A DNA stretch of 37,548 nt from Paracoccaceae bacterium (GCA_011620265.1 WOZM01000056.1:1-37548); one strand, 5' to 3'. Counted from the first letter of the stretch, positions 9,411-16,954 are shown. A program made the numbers and translations. Notes: generated by a model from the sequence alone, not told the origin.

Positions 9411-10199
9411 CTAGCGCGCGCGCCGCAGGGGAATGAGGCTGAGGGCGAATATCCCGGCCGCGGCCGAGACGATCGACGGGCCGGCCGGCGTATCGAAGCG
9501 GAGCGAGAGCCAGAGCCCCGCCAGAACCGCGACGGCGCCCAGCGCCACGGCCCAGGCCGCCATCGCCTCGGGCGTCCGCGACAGCGCCCGCGCGCTCGCC
9601 GCCGGGACGATCAGCATCGCCGCGATGAGAAGCGCGCCGACGATCTTGATCGACACCGCGACGACAAGTGCCAGCGCCAGCGTCAGGACCAGCTTCTCGC
9701 GCCTCGGGTCGATGCCCGCCGCCTGCGCCAGTTCCTCGTTCACGGTCGCCGTCAGGAGCGGGTTCCAGCGCCAGACCATCAGCACGAGGACCAGCGCCGA
9801 TCCGCCCCAGACCCAGACGAGGTCGGCGGAACTCACCGCCAGGACATCGCCGAAAAGATAGGCGGAGAGGTCCGAGCGCACGTTCGGCAGGAACGACACC
9901 GCGACAAGCCCGAAGGCGAGCGCCGAATGCGCCAGCACGCCGAGCGCGGTATCGGCCGCCCTGCCCCGGCCGCTGAGGCCGGTCACCGCCAGCGCCATCG
10001 CCAGTGCCACGATCGTGGTGCCCGCCGCCACCGGCAGGTCGGTCGCGAGCGCCAGCGCCACGCCGAGGATCGCCGCATGCGCCGTCGCGTCGCCCATATA
10101 GGCCATCCGCCGCCAGACGACGAAGGCGCCCAGGGGGCCGGCGGCGAGCATCAGGCCGATCCCGGCAAGGGCCGCGCGGATCAGGAAATCGTCAGGCAT
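9411..10199 (-). CDS. znuB: Zinc ABC transporter permease ZnuB
   Basis: A 262-aa integral membrane permease of the metal ABC-3 family, predicted to carry Zn2+ across the inner membrane with ZnuA and ZnuC. It shows a run of about eight hydrophobic segments and the family's opening FLIRAALAGIGLMLAAGPLGAFVVWRRMAYMGDATAHAAILGVAL, where the Asp and His in MGDATAHAA are conserved. Later it has VKIVGALLIAAMLIVPAASA-like sequence (SIKIVGALLIAAMLIVPAASARAL). The start at 10199 overlaps the end of znuC by eight bases; the longer upstream frame is only the znuC shadow. It is the last gene of the zur-znuC-znuB unit. Confidence 0.93.
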   Translation of the reverse strand: MPDDFLIRAALAGIGLMLAAGPLGAFVVWRRMAYMGDATAHAAILGVALALATDLPVAAGTTIVALAMALAVTGLSGRGRAADTALGVLAHSALAFGLVAVSFLPNVRSDLSAYLFGDVLAVSSADLVWVWGGSALVLVLMVWRWNPLLTATVNEELAQAAGIDPRREKLVLTLALALVVAVSIKIVGALLIAAMLIVPAASARALSRTPEAMAAWAVALGAVAVLAGLWLSLRFDTPAGPSIVSAAAGIFALSLIPLRRAR

Positions 10200-10986
10200 T
10201 CCCGGCCTCGGGGCGGTGGTTGTGGTCATGGTCGCGGTCATGGTGGCCGTGATGCACATGACCCTTGCCGGGGTCGGGGTCGTGGACGTGGTCATGGTCG
10301 TGCCGGTAAAGCGCCAGCGCTCCGCCGGTGCCGAGGCCGAAAAGCGCGCGGTATTCCGGCGCGGCCGACACGACCTGCGGCGCGCCTTCGCAGCAGACAT
10401 GGCCATTGAGGCAGATGACGCGGTCCGAGGCGCTCATCACCACATGGAGGTCGTGGCTGACCATCAGCACCGCCACCCCGGTCTCCTGCCGAACCTCCTC
10501 CAGAAGCCGGTAGAACCCGGCGATCCCCGGCTGGTCGAGGCCTTGCGTCGGCTCGTCGAGGATGAGGATCTCCGGCCGCGCCAGAAGTGCGCGCGCGAGG
10601 AGGACGCGTTGCAACTGTCCGCCCGACAAGGCCGCCATCTGCCGGTCCTCGAGCCCCGGCACGCCGGTGCGGTCGAGCGCCCGCGCAGCCTCCTCCGCCG
10701 GCATCCGGCGCGGCAAAGACAGGAACCGCGCGACGGTCATCGGCAGGGCCGCGTCGATGTGAAGGCGCTGCGGCACATAGCCGATGCCGAGGCCCACGCG
10801 GCGCGTGACCGTGCCTTCGGCCGCGCGTTCGAGCCCGATCAGCGCCCGGATCAACGTCGATTTCCCCGACCCGTTCGGGCCGACCACGGTCACGATCTCG
10901 CCCGCGCGGATCGCGAAATCGACCGCGCTCAGCACGGTCTGCGCGCCGTGGCGGACGCTCAGGCCGCGCGCTTCGATGAGGGTCAC
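10192..10986 (-). CDS. znuC: Zinc ABC transporter ATPase ZnuC with His-rich tail
   Basis: A 264-aa ATP-binding subunit energising zinc import. Walker A is GPNGSGKS (36-43), the signature LSGGQLQRV (120-128), Walker B ILILDEPTQGLDQ, and the switch His is in MVSHD. The start is GTG 10986, whose GTGA overlaps the zur stop; this makes the protein begin MTLIEARGLSVRHG, as ZnuC should, and discards a long meaningless upstream extension. After the ATPase core (about residue 226) comes an unusual tail with 12 histidines (YRHDHDHVHD...GHVHHGHHD...DHDHNH), a likely cytoplasmic zinc-binding or sensing segment. Co-transcribed with zur and znuB. Confidence 0.93.
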   Translation of the reverse strand: MTLIEARGLSVRHGAQTVLSAVDFAIRAGEIVTVVGPNGSGKSTLIRALIGLERAAEGTVTRRVGLGIGYVPQRLHIDAALPMTVARFLSLPRRMPAEEAARALDRTGVPGLEDRQMAALSGGQLQRVLLARALLARPEILILDEPTQGLDQPGIAGFYRLLEEVRQETGVAVLMVSHDLHVVMSASDRVICLNGHVCCEGAPQVVSAAPEYRALFGLGTGGALALYRHDHDHVHDPDPGKGHVHHGHHDRDHDHNHRPEAGNA

Positions 10987-11486
10987 GATGCGGCCTCCGC
11001 GCAGGTGGGGCAGAGGCCGAGGGCCTCGACATTCATGCGTTCCACCGAGAACCCGATGCGGGCTGCCGCCGCTTCCATCGCACGGCGTACCGCCTCGGCC
11101 GGCGCCTCGGCCACCGCGTCGCAGGCGCGGCAGATGAAGAAGGCGGGCGAGTGCGCCTCGCCGGGATGCATGCAGGCGGCGAAGGCGTTGAGCCTGCGGA
11201 TACGGTGGGCGAAGCCTTGATCCACAAGGAAATCGAGCGCCCGGTAGGCGACCGGCGGCTGGTTGCCGAAGCCGGCCTCGGCAAGCTTTTCCAGCACCTC
11301 GTAGGCGCCGAGCGCCCGGTGCGATTCGAGCAGGATTTCCAGCGCCCGGCGGCGGACCGGCGTCAGCCGGGCGCCGGTCTCGGCGCTCAACTCCTCGGCC
11401 CGCGCCAGGACATCTCCGGTGCAATGGGCGTGATCGTGCGCGGCGAAGGCGAGTGCCGGATCGGAATGTTTCTGCTCGGTCGTCAT
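10983..11486 (-). CDS. zur: Zinc uptake regulator, Fur family
   Basis: A 167-aa Fur-type repressor that binds DNA when loaded with zinc. The winged helix covers about residues 35-95 (LTPVRRRALEILLE...NQPPVAYRALDFLVDQGFAHRI). The dimerisation/metal domain has HPGEAHSPAFFICRAC with Cys119 and Cys122, matched by CPTC (159 and 162), the structural zinc site. Zur rather than Fur is assigned because it is the first gene of the znuCB operon and faces znuA across a palindromic operator. The N-terminus carries AAHDHAHC, a further possible metal ligand cluster. Its TGA overlaps the GTG start of znuC. The operator position predicts autoregulation. Confidence 0.93.
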   Translation of the reverse strand: MTTEQKHSDPALAFAAHDHAHCTGDVLARAEELSAETGARLTPVRRRALEILLESHRALGAYEVLEKLAEAGFGNQPPVAYRALDFLVDQGFAHRIRRLNAFAACMHPGEAHSPAFFICRACDAVAEAPAEAVRRAMEAAAARIGFSVERMNVEALGLCPTCAEAAS

Positions 11487-11505
11487 GGACAGGTTCGCAA
11501 TCCGC

Positions 11506-11534
11506 TTGACATGTTATGCTATAACATACGATAT
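11506..11534 (+). promoter_or_regulatory. Zur box inside the znuA promoter
   Basis: ATGTTATGCTATAACAT (11511-11527) is a perfect inverted repeat around GCT in the 84-bp zur/znuA gap, and matches the TGTTATA-type palindromes bound by alphaproteobacterial Zur. It lies immediately after a perfect -35 TTGACA (11506-11511) and before a weak -10 (CGATAT at 11529, or TACGAT at 11527). A bound repressor would therefore block RNA polymerase at znuA, and probably at the divergent zur promoter too. Confidence 0.82.
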
Positions 11535-11570
11535 CGTTTCCCGACTCGCAATCCCAGAAAGGAGGTCGCC

Positions 11571-12509
11571 ATGCGACACCCGCTTCCCCTTGCCGCCGCC
11601 CTCGCCCTTCTGGCCCTGCCGGGGCGTGCCGAAGTGCCCGATGTCGTGACCGACATGCCGGTCGTCCATTCGCTGGTCTCCCTCGTCCTCGGCGATCTCG
11701 GCGATCCGATGCTGCTTCTCGACAAGGGGGCCGACGCGCATGACTTCCAGCTTCGGCCCTCGCAGATCCGGGCACTGAACGGTGCGGCTCTCATCGTCTG
11801 GATCGGGCCGGAGATGACACCCTGGCTCGACCGTGCCATCGCCAGCGCGGACGGACCGCGTTCACTGGCCCTCCTCGACCTGCCCGGAACGGTGCTGCGG
11901 ACCGGGCAGGACGAGGACGATCACGGCGCCGGCATGGCGGATGATCAAGATCAAGATCAAGATCATGATCACGGGCACGACCATGGCGGGCTCGACCCGC
12001 ATGCCTGGCTCGACCCCGACAATGCGGCGCTCTGGATCGGGCGGATCTCCGATGCGCTGGTCGATCTCGATCCCGGCAACGCGGTCGCCTACCGTGCCAA
12101 TGCCTCGATCGCCCAGACCCGGATCGAAACGCTCGACAGGGCGCTACGCGAGCGGCTGGCCCCGGCGGCGGACGCCGGGCTGATGGTGGCGCATGATGCC
12201 TATGGCTATTTCGCCGAGCATTACGGGCTGAAGATCGTCGCAAGCCTCGCCGAAGGGGATGCAACCACCCCCGGCGCGGCGCATCTGGCCGGGCTGCGGG
12301 CGGCGCTTGAAAGCGGCGCGGTCACCTGCATCTTCCCCGAAGCCGCGCGCGACCCGGCGCCTGTCAGCGCCCTCGCCGAGGGCACATCGGTGCGGATCGG
12401 CCGGCCGCTCGACCCCGCAGGCCGGGCGATGGGGCCGGGACCGGAGCTCTATCCCGCGCTGCTGACGACGATGGGCGAGGCCATTGCGGATTGCGTCGCG
12501 GGGGATTGA
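11571..12509 (+). CDS. znuA: Zinc ABC transporter substrate-binding protein ZnuA
   Basis: A 312-aa periplasmic zinc receptor (cluster A-I family). A strong AAAGGAGGT ribosome site precedes ATG 11571. The signal peptide runs to about Ala20 (LLALPGRA, then EVPDVV). Likely zinc ligands are His57 (GADAHDFQLRPS), His144 (LDPHAWLDPDN) and the His in MVAHDAYGYF, all at family positions. Between about residues 114 and 139 is a charged His/Asp loop (DQDQDQDHDHGHDHGG), typical of ZnuA and thought to gather zinc. It is divergent from zur-znuCB with a shared Zur operator. Together the four genes are a complete high-affinity zinc uptake system. Confidence 0.94.
   Translation: MRHPLPLAAALALLALPGRAEVPDVVTDMPVVHSLVSLVLGDLGDPMLLLDKGADAHDFQLRPSQIRALNGAALIVWIGPEMTPWLDRAIASADGPRSLALLDLPGTVLRTGQDEDDHGAGMADDQDQDQDHDHGHDHGGLDPHAWLDPDNAALWIGRISDALVDLDPGNAVAYRANASIAQTRIETLDRALRERLAPAADAGLMVAHDAYGYFAEHYGLKIVASLAEGDATTPGAAHLAGLRAALESGAVTCIFPEAARDPAPVSALAEGTSVRIGRPLDPAGRAMGPGPELYPALLTTMGEAIADCVAGD
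11943..11972 (+). repeat. Hexamer tandem repeat GATCAN in the znuA His loop
   Basis: Five consecutive hexamers: GATCAA three times, then GATCAT and GATCAC. They encode the Asp-Gln/Asp-His run of the ZnuA metal loop. Perfect in-frame hexamers can gain or lose units without shifting the frame, so loop length may vary between strains. Confidence 0.8.
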
Positions 12510-12596
12510 CCCGGGCCGGTCCCCGCGCCACTTGAAGCCGGCGCATGACCGAAGGTGAACGATGCCTCACCACCACCTGCCCCGCCGGGACAAGCC

Positions 12597-13595
12597 ATGA
12601 CCGCCGCGCTCCGCGATTTCGGCGCCACGCGCGCCGGCGACCGGGTCGCGGCGGTCGACATCGCGGGCGGCGGCCTTCGCGCCACGGTCCTGACCCTTGG
12701 CGCGACGGTGCAGGACCTGCGTCTCGCCGGGGCCGACTGGCCGCTGGTTCTCGGTGCCGGCAGCGTGGCGGCCTATGAGGCGCCGCTCCTCTATGCCGGC
12801 GCCATCGTCGGGCCGGTGGCGAACCGCATCGCCGGCGCCTCGGCGGTGATCGCCGGGCGGCGCCACGTTTTCGAGGCCAACGAAGGCGGGACGACGGTGC
12901 TGCATTCCGGCGCGGCGGGGCTTCACGCCCGCCTCTGGCGAATCGAGAGCGCGGGCGCGGACCAGGTCACGCTCGGCATCGACCTGGCCGATGGCGAGGG
13001 CGGCTTTCCCGGCAACCGCCGGATCCGTGCGAGCTTCCGGCTGGCCGACCCGGGCGACCTCATGATCGAACTGACGACCGTGACCGACGCGGAAAGCCCG
13101 GTCAACCTCGCCCATCACGGCTACTGGACGCTCGACGGCACCGCGGATACGCTCCGGCACCGGCTGCGGATCGCCGCCGACCAGTACCTGCCGGTCGATG
13201 CCGCGCTGATCCCGACCGGAGAGGTCCGCCCGGTCGCCGGCACCGGTTTCGACTTCCGCGCCGGACGGATCCTCGGCGACGCGCCGCCGCTCGACCACAA
13301 TTTCTGCCTTGCCACGGCGCGGCGCGACCTGACCGAGGCGGCGGAGTTGGTCGGGGCTTCCGGCATCCGGCTCCGGCTCGCGACGACGGAACCCGGGCTG
13401 CAGGTCTATGACGGGCGGCACTTCGCCCCCGGTCCCGACGGGCGCGGCCCGGTCCCCCATGCCGGCATCGCGCTCGAGGCGCAGGGCTGGCCCGACGCGC
13501 CGAACCGGCCGGACTTTCCGCCGGCAGCACTCCGCCCCGGCGAGACCTGCCGTCAGATCACGCGATTTCGGATCGACCGGCCGGACAAGCCTTGA
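12597..13595 (+). CDS. galM: Aldose 1-epimerase (mutarotase) family protein
   Basis: A 332-aa enzyme expected to interconvert alpha and beta anomers of aldoses such as galactose or glucose. Family marks in order are TLGATVQDLRL near the N-terminus, YAGAIVGPVANRIAGA with the substrate Arg, the catalytic His in NLAHHGYWTLDG, LDHNF carrying the binding Asp, and the catalytic Glu in GIALEAQGWPDAPN. ATG 12597 (GGGA eight bases upstream) is chosen over GTG 12555, which has no ribosome site and would add a Pro-rich leader not typical of the family. No sugar operon surrounds it; the actual sugar is unknown. Confidence 0.9.
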   Translation: MTAALRDFGATRAGDRVAAVDIAGGGLRATVLTLGATVQDLRLAGADWPLVLGAGSVAAYEAPLLYAGAIVGPVANRIAGASAVIAGRRHVFEANEGGTTVLHSGAAGLHARLWRIESAGADQVTLGIDLADGEGGFPGNRRIRASFRLADPGDLMIELTTVTDAESPVNLAHHGYWTLDGTADTLRHRLRIAADQYLPVDAALIPTGEVRPVAGTGFDFRAGRILGDAPPLDHNFCLATARRDLTEAAELVGASGIRLRLATTEPGLQVYDGRHFAPGPDGRGPVPHAGIALEAQGWPDAPNRPDFPPAALRPGETCRQITRFRIDRPDKP

Positions 13596-13623
13596 CCGGG
13601 CGGCCGAATTCGGCATCCTGACG

Positions 13624-13646
13624 GTATTCGGATTTTTCAGGAATAC
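13624..13646. promoter_or_regulatory. GTATTC-N11-GAATAC dyad upstream of the GbsR-type gene
   Basis: A perfect 6-bp dyad with an AT-rich spacer lies nine bases before the ATG at 13655. It is in a position where the encoded MarR/GbsR-like protein could repress its own gene. This is inference from symmetry and place alone. Confidence 0.35.
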
Positions 13647-13654
13647 GGGAATCC

Positions 13655-14167
13655 ATGCCGGAACCGCACAGCTTTGCCGATATCGTGGCCGAGATCGGCG
13701 GCCTTGTCGGCCTGTCACGCCCGGCCGCCCAGTGCTTCGCCGCGATCTGGCGCGCGGCGCAACCGCCCTGCGCCGACGACCTGACGCGGGTGCTCGGCCT
13801 GTCGCGCTCCAACGTCTCGACGGCACTGAAGGAGCTGCGCGACTGGGGGCTCATCTCGCGCACGCGGGCGCCGGGGGACCGCAAGGACTACTTCACCGCC
13901 CCGCCCGACCCCTGGGACGTTGCCCGCGCGGTCCTGTCGGCGCGCCAAAGGCGAAGCATCGCGCCGATCCTCGACCGGCTGGTCGCGGCCGGGGCGGACA
14001 AGGGCGACGCGCGGATCGCGGCCCTTCACACCGTCCTCAGCGCGGTCTCGGCGCGGATGGAAGCGCTCGCCGCCCTCGATGCCGAGGCGCTGGCGCGGGA
14101 ATTCGCGCCGGCGACAGCGGAAAAGACAGCCGCCGGCAAGAAGAAGAAAAAGAAGCGGAAGGCCTGA
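13655..14167 (+). CDS. GbsR/MarR family transcriptional regulator
   Basis: A 170-aa winged-helix regulator. The helix-turn-helix is in residues ~35-75 (QPPCADDLTRVLGLSRSNVSTALKELRDWGLI), followed by the wing SRTRAPGDRKDYFTA, the arrangement of the GbsR (PadR/MarR-like) family whose best-known member controls glycine betaine synthesis. A C-terminal helix mediates dimerisation in the family. The extreme C-terminus is a lysine run (GKKKKKKRKA), an oddity that may give nonspecific DNA affinity. No betaine genes are near, so the target is unknown. It is convergent with trcR over a shared hairpin. Confidence 0.82.
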   Translation: MPEPHSFADIVAEIGGLVGLSRPAAQCFAAIWRAAQPPCADDLTRVLGLSRSNVSTALKELRDWGLISRTRAPGDRKDYFTAPPDPWDVARAVLSARQRRSIAPILDRLVAAGADKGDARIAALHTVLSAVSARMEALAALDAEALAREFAPATAEKTAAGKKKKKKRKA

Positions 14168-14191
14168 CGCCCCGCCCGGCAGGCCGGGGCG
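14168..14191. terminator. Hairpin between convergent gbsR-type gene and trcR
   Basis: CGCCCCG (14168-14174) pairs with CGGGGCG (14185-14191) right at the regulator's stop, and an alternative stem GGCGT-GGG-ACGCC (14188-14200) abuts the trcR stop. Two mutually exclusive hairpins in a 33-bp convergent gap suggest bidirectional termination. There is no T-run. Confidence 0.5.
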
Positions 14192-14200
14192 TGGGACGCC

Positions 14201-14950
14201 TCAGTTGTCCTCGTCGTCCTCGTCATCGTCGTTCGGCAGGTTGAAGAAGCTCTCCGCGTCCGAATAGTCTGCCGGGTTCTTCTCTTCCTCTTCCGATCTC
14301 GACAGCGAGAAATTCTCGAGCCCCGCGATCGAGGAAGGCATCTTCGGCTCGGCCGACATGCCCAGCGACTGCTCGGTCGAGACGAGCTTGCGACGCTCGT
14401 CATCCGACATCACCACGCCGTCGGGATTCTTCTTCTTCGCCGCCTTCTGCACGGCGGCGTCAAGCTCGGTCTGACGGCAGAGCCCCAGCGCCACCGGGTC
14501 GATCGGCGTGATGTTCGAGATGTTCCAGTGGGTCCGGTCGCGGATCGAGGCGATCGTGGGCTTCGTCGTGCCGACGAGCTTGGAGATCTGCGAATCCGCG
14601 AGCTCGGGGTGGAACTTCACCAGCCAGAGGATCGCCGCCGGCCGGTCCTGCCGCTTCGAGAGCGGCGTGTAGCGCGGGCCGCGGCGCTTTTCCTCGCCGA
14701 CCGAGGCCGGGTTGAACTTGAGCTTCAGCCGGTAGGACGGATCCTTCTCGCCCTTCTCGATCTCGCCCGGCTCGAGCTGGCTGTTGGCGATCGGGTCGAA
14801 GCCCTTCACCCCCGCCGCGACATCGCCGTCGGCGATGCCCTGCACCTCGAGCTCGTGCATGCCGCAGAAATCCGCGATCTGCCTGAAGCTGAGCGTCGTG
14901 TTGTCCACAAGCCAAACGGCCGTGGCCTTGGCCATGAGCGGTTTCGTCAT
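14201..14950 (-). CDS. trcR: Cell-cycle transcriptional regulator TrcR (DUF1013)
   Basis: A 249-aa DUF1013 protein, the family named TrcR in Caulobacter and confined to Alphaproteobacteria. The N-terminus reads as a helix-turn-helix-like region (KATAVWLVDNTTLSFRQIADFCGMHELEVQGIADGD). A second comes at about residues 100-140 (PAAILWLVKFHPELADSQISKLVGTTKPTIASIRDRTHWN). The C-terminus is low complexity and ends in a strongly acidic tail (NDDDEDDEDN). AGGAGA precedes ATG 14950. The protein is known to be essential or nearly so and linked to cell-cycle gene expression; its biochemical role is not settled. It diverges from the RNase T2 gene. Confidence 0.92.
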   Translation of the reverse strand: MTKPLMAKATAVWLVDNTTLSFRQIADFCGMHELEVQGIADGDVAAGVKGFDPIANSQLEPGEIEKGEKDPSYRLKLKFNPASVGEEKRRGPRYTPLSKRQDRPAAILWLVKFHPELADSQISKLVGTTKPTIASIRDRTHWNISNITPIDPVALGLCRQTELDAAVQKAAKKKNPDGVVMSDDERRKLVSTEQSLGMSAEPKMPSSIAGLENFSLSRSEEEEKNPADYSDAESFFNLPNDDDEDDEDN

Positions 14951-15075
14951 GCGGCGTCTCCTTTACAAATCTCTCCCGCGCCGGGAAAACGGCTGCGACC
15001 CTCGGGCCGCCTTTCCTCGTTTTCGGGGAAGTTCGCGGGCTATATAGTCGTTTCGACGACCGGAGAAAAGAGAAA

Positions 15076-15705
15076 ATGCGCTGGTGTCTCGCCCTCGCCC
15101 TGACGGCCCTGCCCGCCTTCGCCGAAGGCGAGCGCGCCGGCGAATTCGACTATTACATCCTGTCGCTATCCTGGTCGCCCACCTTCTGCGCGCTGACGGG
15201 CGACGCGCGGGGCGAGGATCAGTGCGATCCGCGCCACGATTTCAGCTTCACCCTGCACGGGCTCTGGCCGCAACACGAATTCGGCTGGCCGAGCTATTGC
15301 CGGAGCGGAGAGCGCGATCCCTCGCGGGCCGAGACGCGGGCGATGGCCGACATCATGGGGTCGTCGGGGCTGGCCTGGTACGAATGGAAGAAGCACGGGC
15401 GCTGTTCCGGCCTTGCGGCCAGCGAATATTTCGCCGCGTCCCGTCGGGCCTATGAGAAAGTCGAGATCCCGGAGGTTCTTTCGGACCTTCGGCAGGACGT
15501 GAAGCTTCCCGCCCATGTCGTCGAAGAGGCGTTCGTCGAGGCCAATCCCGGACTCGATGCGACGATGATCACCATCACCTGCGAGGCGGGCCGCATTCAG
15601 GAAGCGCGGCTCTGCCTGACCCGCGATCTCGACTTCCGGCGCTGCGGTCTCGACGCCGCGCGCGATTGCCGGATGGAAGACGCGCTGATGGAAGCGGTCC
15701 GGTAG
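15076..15705 (+). CDS. Secreted ribonuclease T2
   Basis: A 209-aa exported RNase T2, which cuts single-stranded RNA through a 2',3'-cyclic phosphate. The signal peptide runs to Ala16 (LALALTALPAFA, then EGERAG). Both active-site blocks are present: CAS I FTLHGLWPQ with His61, and CAS II WYEWKKHGRC with Glu103 and His107. Cysteines (38, 50, 75, 110 and C-terminal ones) fit the disulfide pattern of the fold. Length is normal for bacterial members. GGAG lies about ten bases before the ATG. The product probably acts in the periplasm or outside in nutrient scavenging. In the 125-bp gap before it are TATATA (15041) and a GTCGT-TTCG-ACGAC hairpin (15047-15060). Confidence 0.93.
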   Translation: MRWCLALALTALPAFAEGERAGEFDYYILSLSWSPTFCALTGDARGEDQCDPRHDFSFTLHGLWPQHEFGWPSYCRSGERDPSRAETRAMADIMGSSGLAWYEWKKHGRCSGLAASEYFAASRRAYEKVEIPEVLSDLRQDVKLPAHVVEEAFVEANPGLDATMITITCEAGRIQEARLCLTRDLDFRRCGLDAARDCRMEDALMEAVR

Positions 15706-15763
15706 GGGGCTTGCGAGGGGCCGGAGGCATCCGGGCAGGCCGTCCCGCCAGATAAGCAACGGA

Positions 15764-15895
15764 GGGCCGCGCCCTCCCTCGGGTGGGCGCTCCGACGGTC
15801 GGGATGGGCACTTTATGGTGCGGCAAACCTCCCGCGACTGTGCGGTGCGCGGCGCCGCAGGGGCGCCCTCCCAAGGGGGAGGGAGGGCGCGGCCC
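15764..15895. repeat. 17-bp inverted repeat in the 322-bp gap after RNase T2
   Basis: The gap 15706-16027 has no convincing gene. It contains GGGCCGCGCCCTCCCTC (15764-15780) and its exact complement (15879-15895), 98 bp apart, plus a GGGC-TTC-GCCC hairpin just beyond. Such GAGGGAGGGCGCGGCCC blocks look like dispersed noncoding repeats. The gap separates the ends of convergent genes (RNase T2 and bhcR), so a terminator role is possible. Confidence 0.6.
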
Positions 15896-16027
15896 GGCGG
15901 GCTTCGCCCCTGAGTCCGGGCCAGGGCCGCCTCGGGGTCAAATCTCCGCTCCATCCCGCGAGCGCCGACCCGATTGATTTCGAGAAACGGACGAAACCCG
16001 TCCCCCGGACGCCCCAACTCCAGCGAT

Positions 16028-16837
16028 TCACCCGGCCCGCCCGCCCGTGGCTTGCGTCACCTCGTCCGCCGCCGCCCGGACCAGCGCGCCGATCGTGGCC
16101 GCCTTCTCGGCCGTCAGGCGGAAGGCCGGGCCCGAGACCGAGAGCCCCGCGACCGGTTCGCCATGGGCGTTGAAGATCGGCGCGGCGACGCAGCGCATGC
16201 CCTCGGCCCGTTCCTCGTCGTCGATCGCATAGCCCCGCGCCCGCGTCGCGGCGAGGTCGGCGAGAAGCTCCGTCTCGGCGCCGATGGAATGCGCGGTGAA
16301 GCGCGGCAGCCCGGCCGCCGAGATCTCCCGCACCCGCGCCTCCGGATACCAGGCGAGAAGCGCCTTGCCGATGCCCGAGACATGCATCGGCCCGAGCGTG
16401 CCGGGCGGGAAGAAGGCGCGGATCGTCTCATGCGTCTCGACCTGGCTCAGGAACAGCACCTGGTCGCGCATCTCGACGCCGAGATTGGCCGTCTCTCCCG
16501 TCGCCCGCATCAGCCGGTCCATCGGCGCCCGCGCGCGTTCGACCACCTTGGTCCGGCGCAGGAACTGCGAGCCGACGCGGAACGCCCCGCCGCCGACATG
16601 CCAGTGCTGGCCCGGTTCCTCCATCTCGACGAAACCGTGGGTCTGAAGCGTCGTCAGCACCCGGTAGACGGTCGGCACCGACTGATCCGTCCGGCCCGCC
16701 AGTTCGGTGAGCGTCAGCCCGCCCGCATCGGCCACCACCTTGAGGATCATCAGCGCCCGGTCGAGCGACTGGATCGTGTTCCCGGCGGTCTTGTCGTGGA
16801 AGCTCTTCGGGCGTCCTCTGGGGCGGGTCACGGCCAT
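16028..16837 (-). CDS. bhcR: IclR-family regulator of the beta-hydroxyaspartate cycle
   Basis: A 269-aa IclR-type regulator. The N-terminal winged helix spans ~residues 20-85 (NTIQSLDRALMILKVVADAGGLTLTELAGRTDQSVPTVYRVLTTLQTHGFVEM), preceded by a basic RPRGRPKSFHDK arm. The effector domain (from ~95) has the IclR pattern LGVEMRDQVLFLSQVE...PMHVSGIGKALLAWYP...GYAIDDEERAEGMRCVAAPIFN...VAGLSVSGPAFRL. AAAGGAGG precedes ATG 16837. It is divergent from bhcABCD, as bhcR is in Paracoccus denitrificans, where the protein senses glyoxylate. A long inverted repeat in the shared promoter is its likely operator. Assignment by context and family is strong. Confidence 0.92.
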   Translation of the reverse strand: MAVTRPRGRPKSFHDKTAGNTIQSLDRALMILKVVADAGGLTLTELAGRTDQSVPTVYRVLTTLQTHGFVEMEEPGQHWHVGGGAFRVGSQFLRRTKVVERARAPMDRLMRATGETANLGVEMRDQVLFLSQVETHETIRAFFPPGTLGPMHVSGIGKALLAWYPEARVREISAAGLPRFTAHSIGAETELLADLAATRARGYAIDDEERAEGMRCVAAPIFNAHGEPVAGLSVSGPAFRLTAEKAATIGALVRAAADEVTQATGGRAG

Positions 16838-16871
16838 GCCGGCCTCCTTTCACCGGGCGGGCGAAAACCTC

Positions 16872-16938
16872 TTTCGCAATGTGAAAAACATTTTAGACAG
16901 TAAAATCATGACGTAAAGAAATTTTTCACATTACGAAA
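16872..16938. promoter_or_regulatory. Long inverted repeat, presumptive BhcR operator
   Basis: TTTCGCAATGTGAAAAA (16872-16888) and TTTTTCACATTACGAAA (16922-16938) are inverted copies with one mismatch in 17. They enclose a second small dyad TTTTA-GACAG-TAAAA (16891-16905), and the left arm joins AATGT-GAAAA-ACATT (16878-16892). This AT-rich island stands out sharply from the GC-rich surroundings. It covers the proposed bhcR promoter and sits 16 bp upstream of the proposed bhcA -35, a geometry suited to self-repression and activation of bhcABCD. Confidence 0.75.
16890..16917 (-). promoter_or_regulatory. Candidate bhcR promoter between the operator arms
   Basis: On the minus strand TTTACG (16917-16912), a 16-base spacer and TAAAAT (16895-16890) form a reasonable sigma70 promoter. 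It lies wholly between the two arms of the inverted repeat, so a bound BhcR dimer pair would occlude it. Confidence 0.45.
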
Positions 16939-16954
16939 AACGATTTTGAAAAAA

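Noticed and set aside
7942-9414. 490-codon plus-strand frame opposite matB
   Set aside because: Antisense shadow of matB, full of Arg/His/Asp runs typical of reversed GC-rich genes.
10987-11775. Upstream extension of the znuC frame
   Set aside because: Runs antisense to znuA and out of frame through zur; the GTG at 10986 overlapping the zur stop is the proper start.
11943-11972. GATCAN tandem units as a possible CRISPR or regulatory iteron
   Set aside because: They are in frame within znuA and encode the known Asp/His metal loop.
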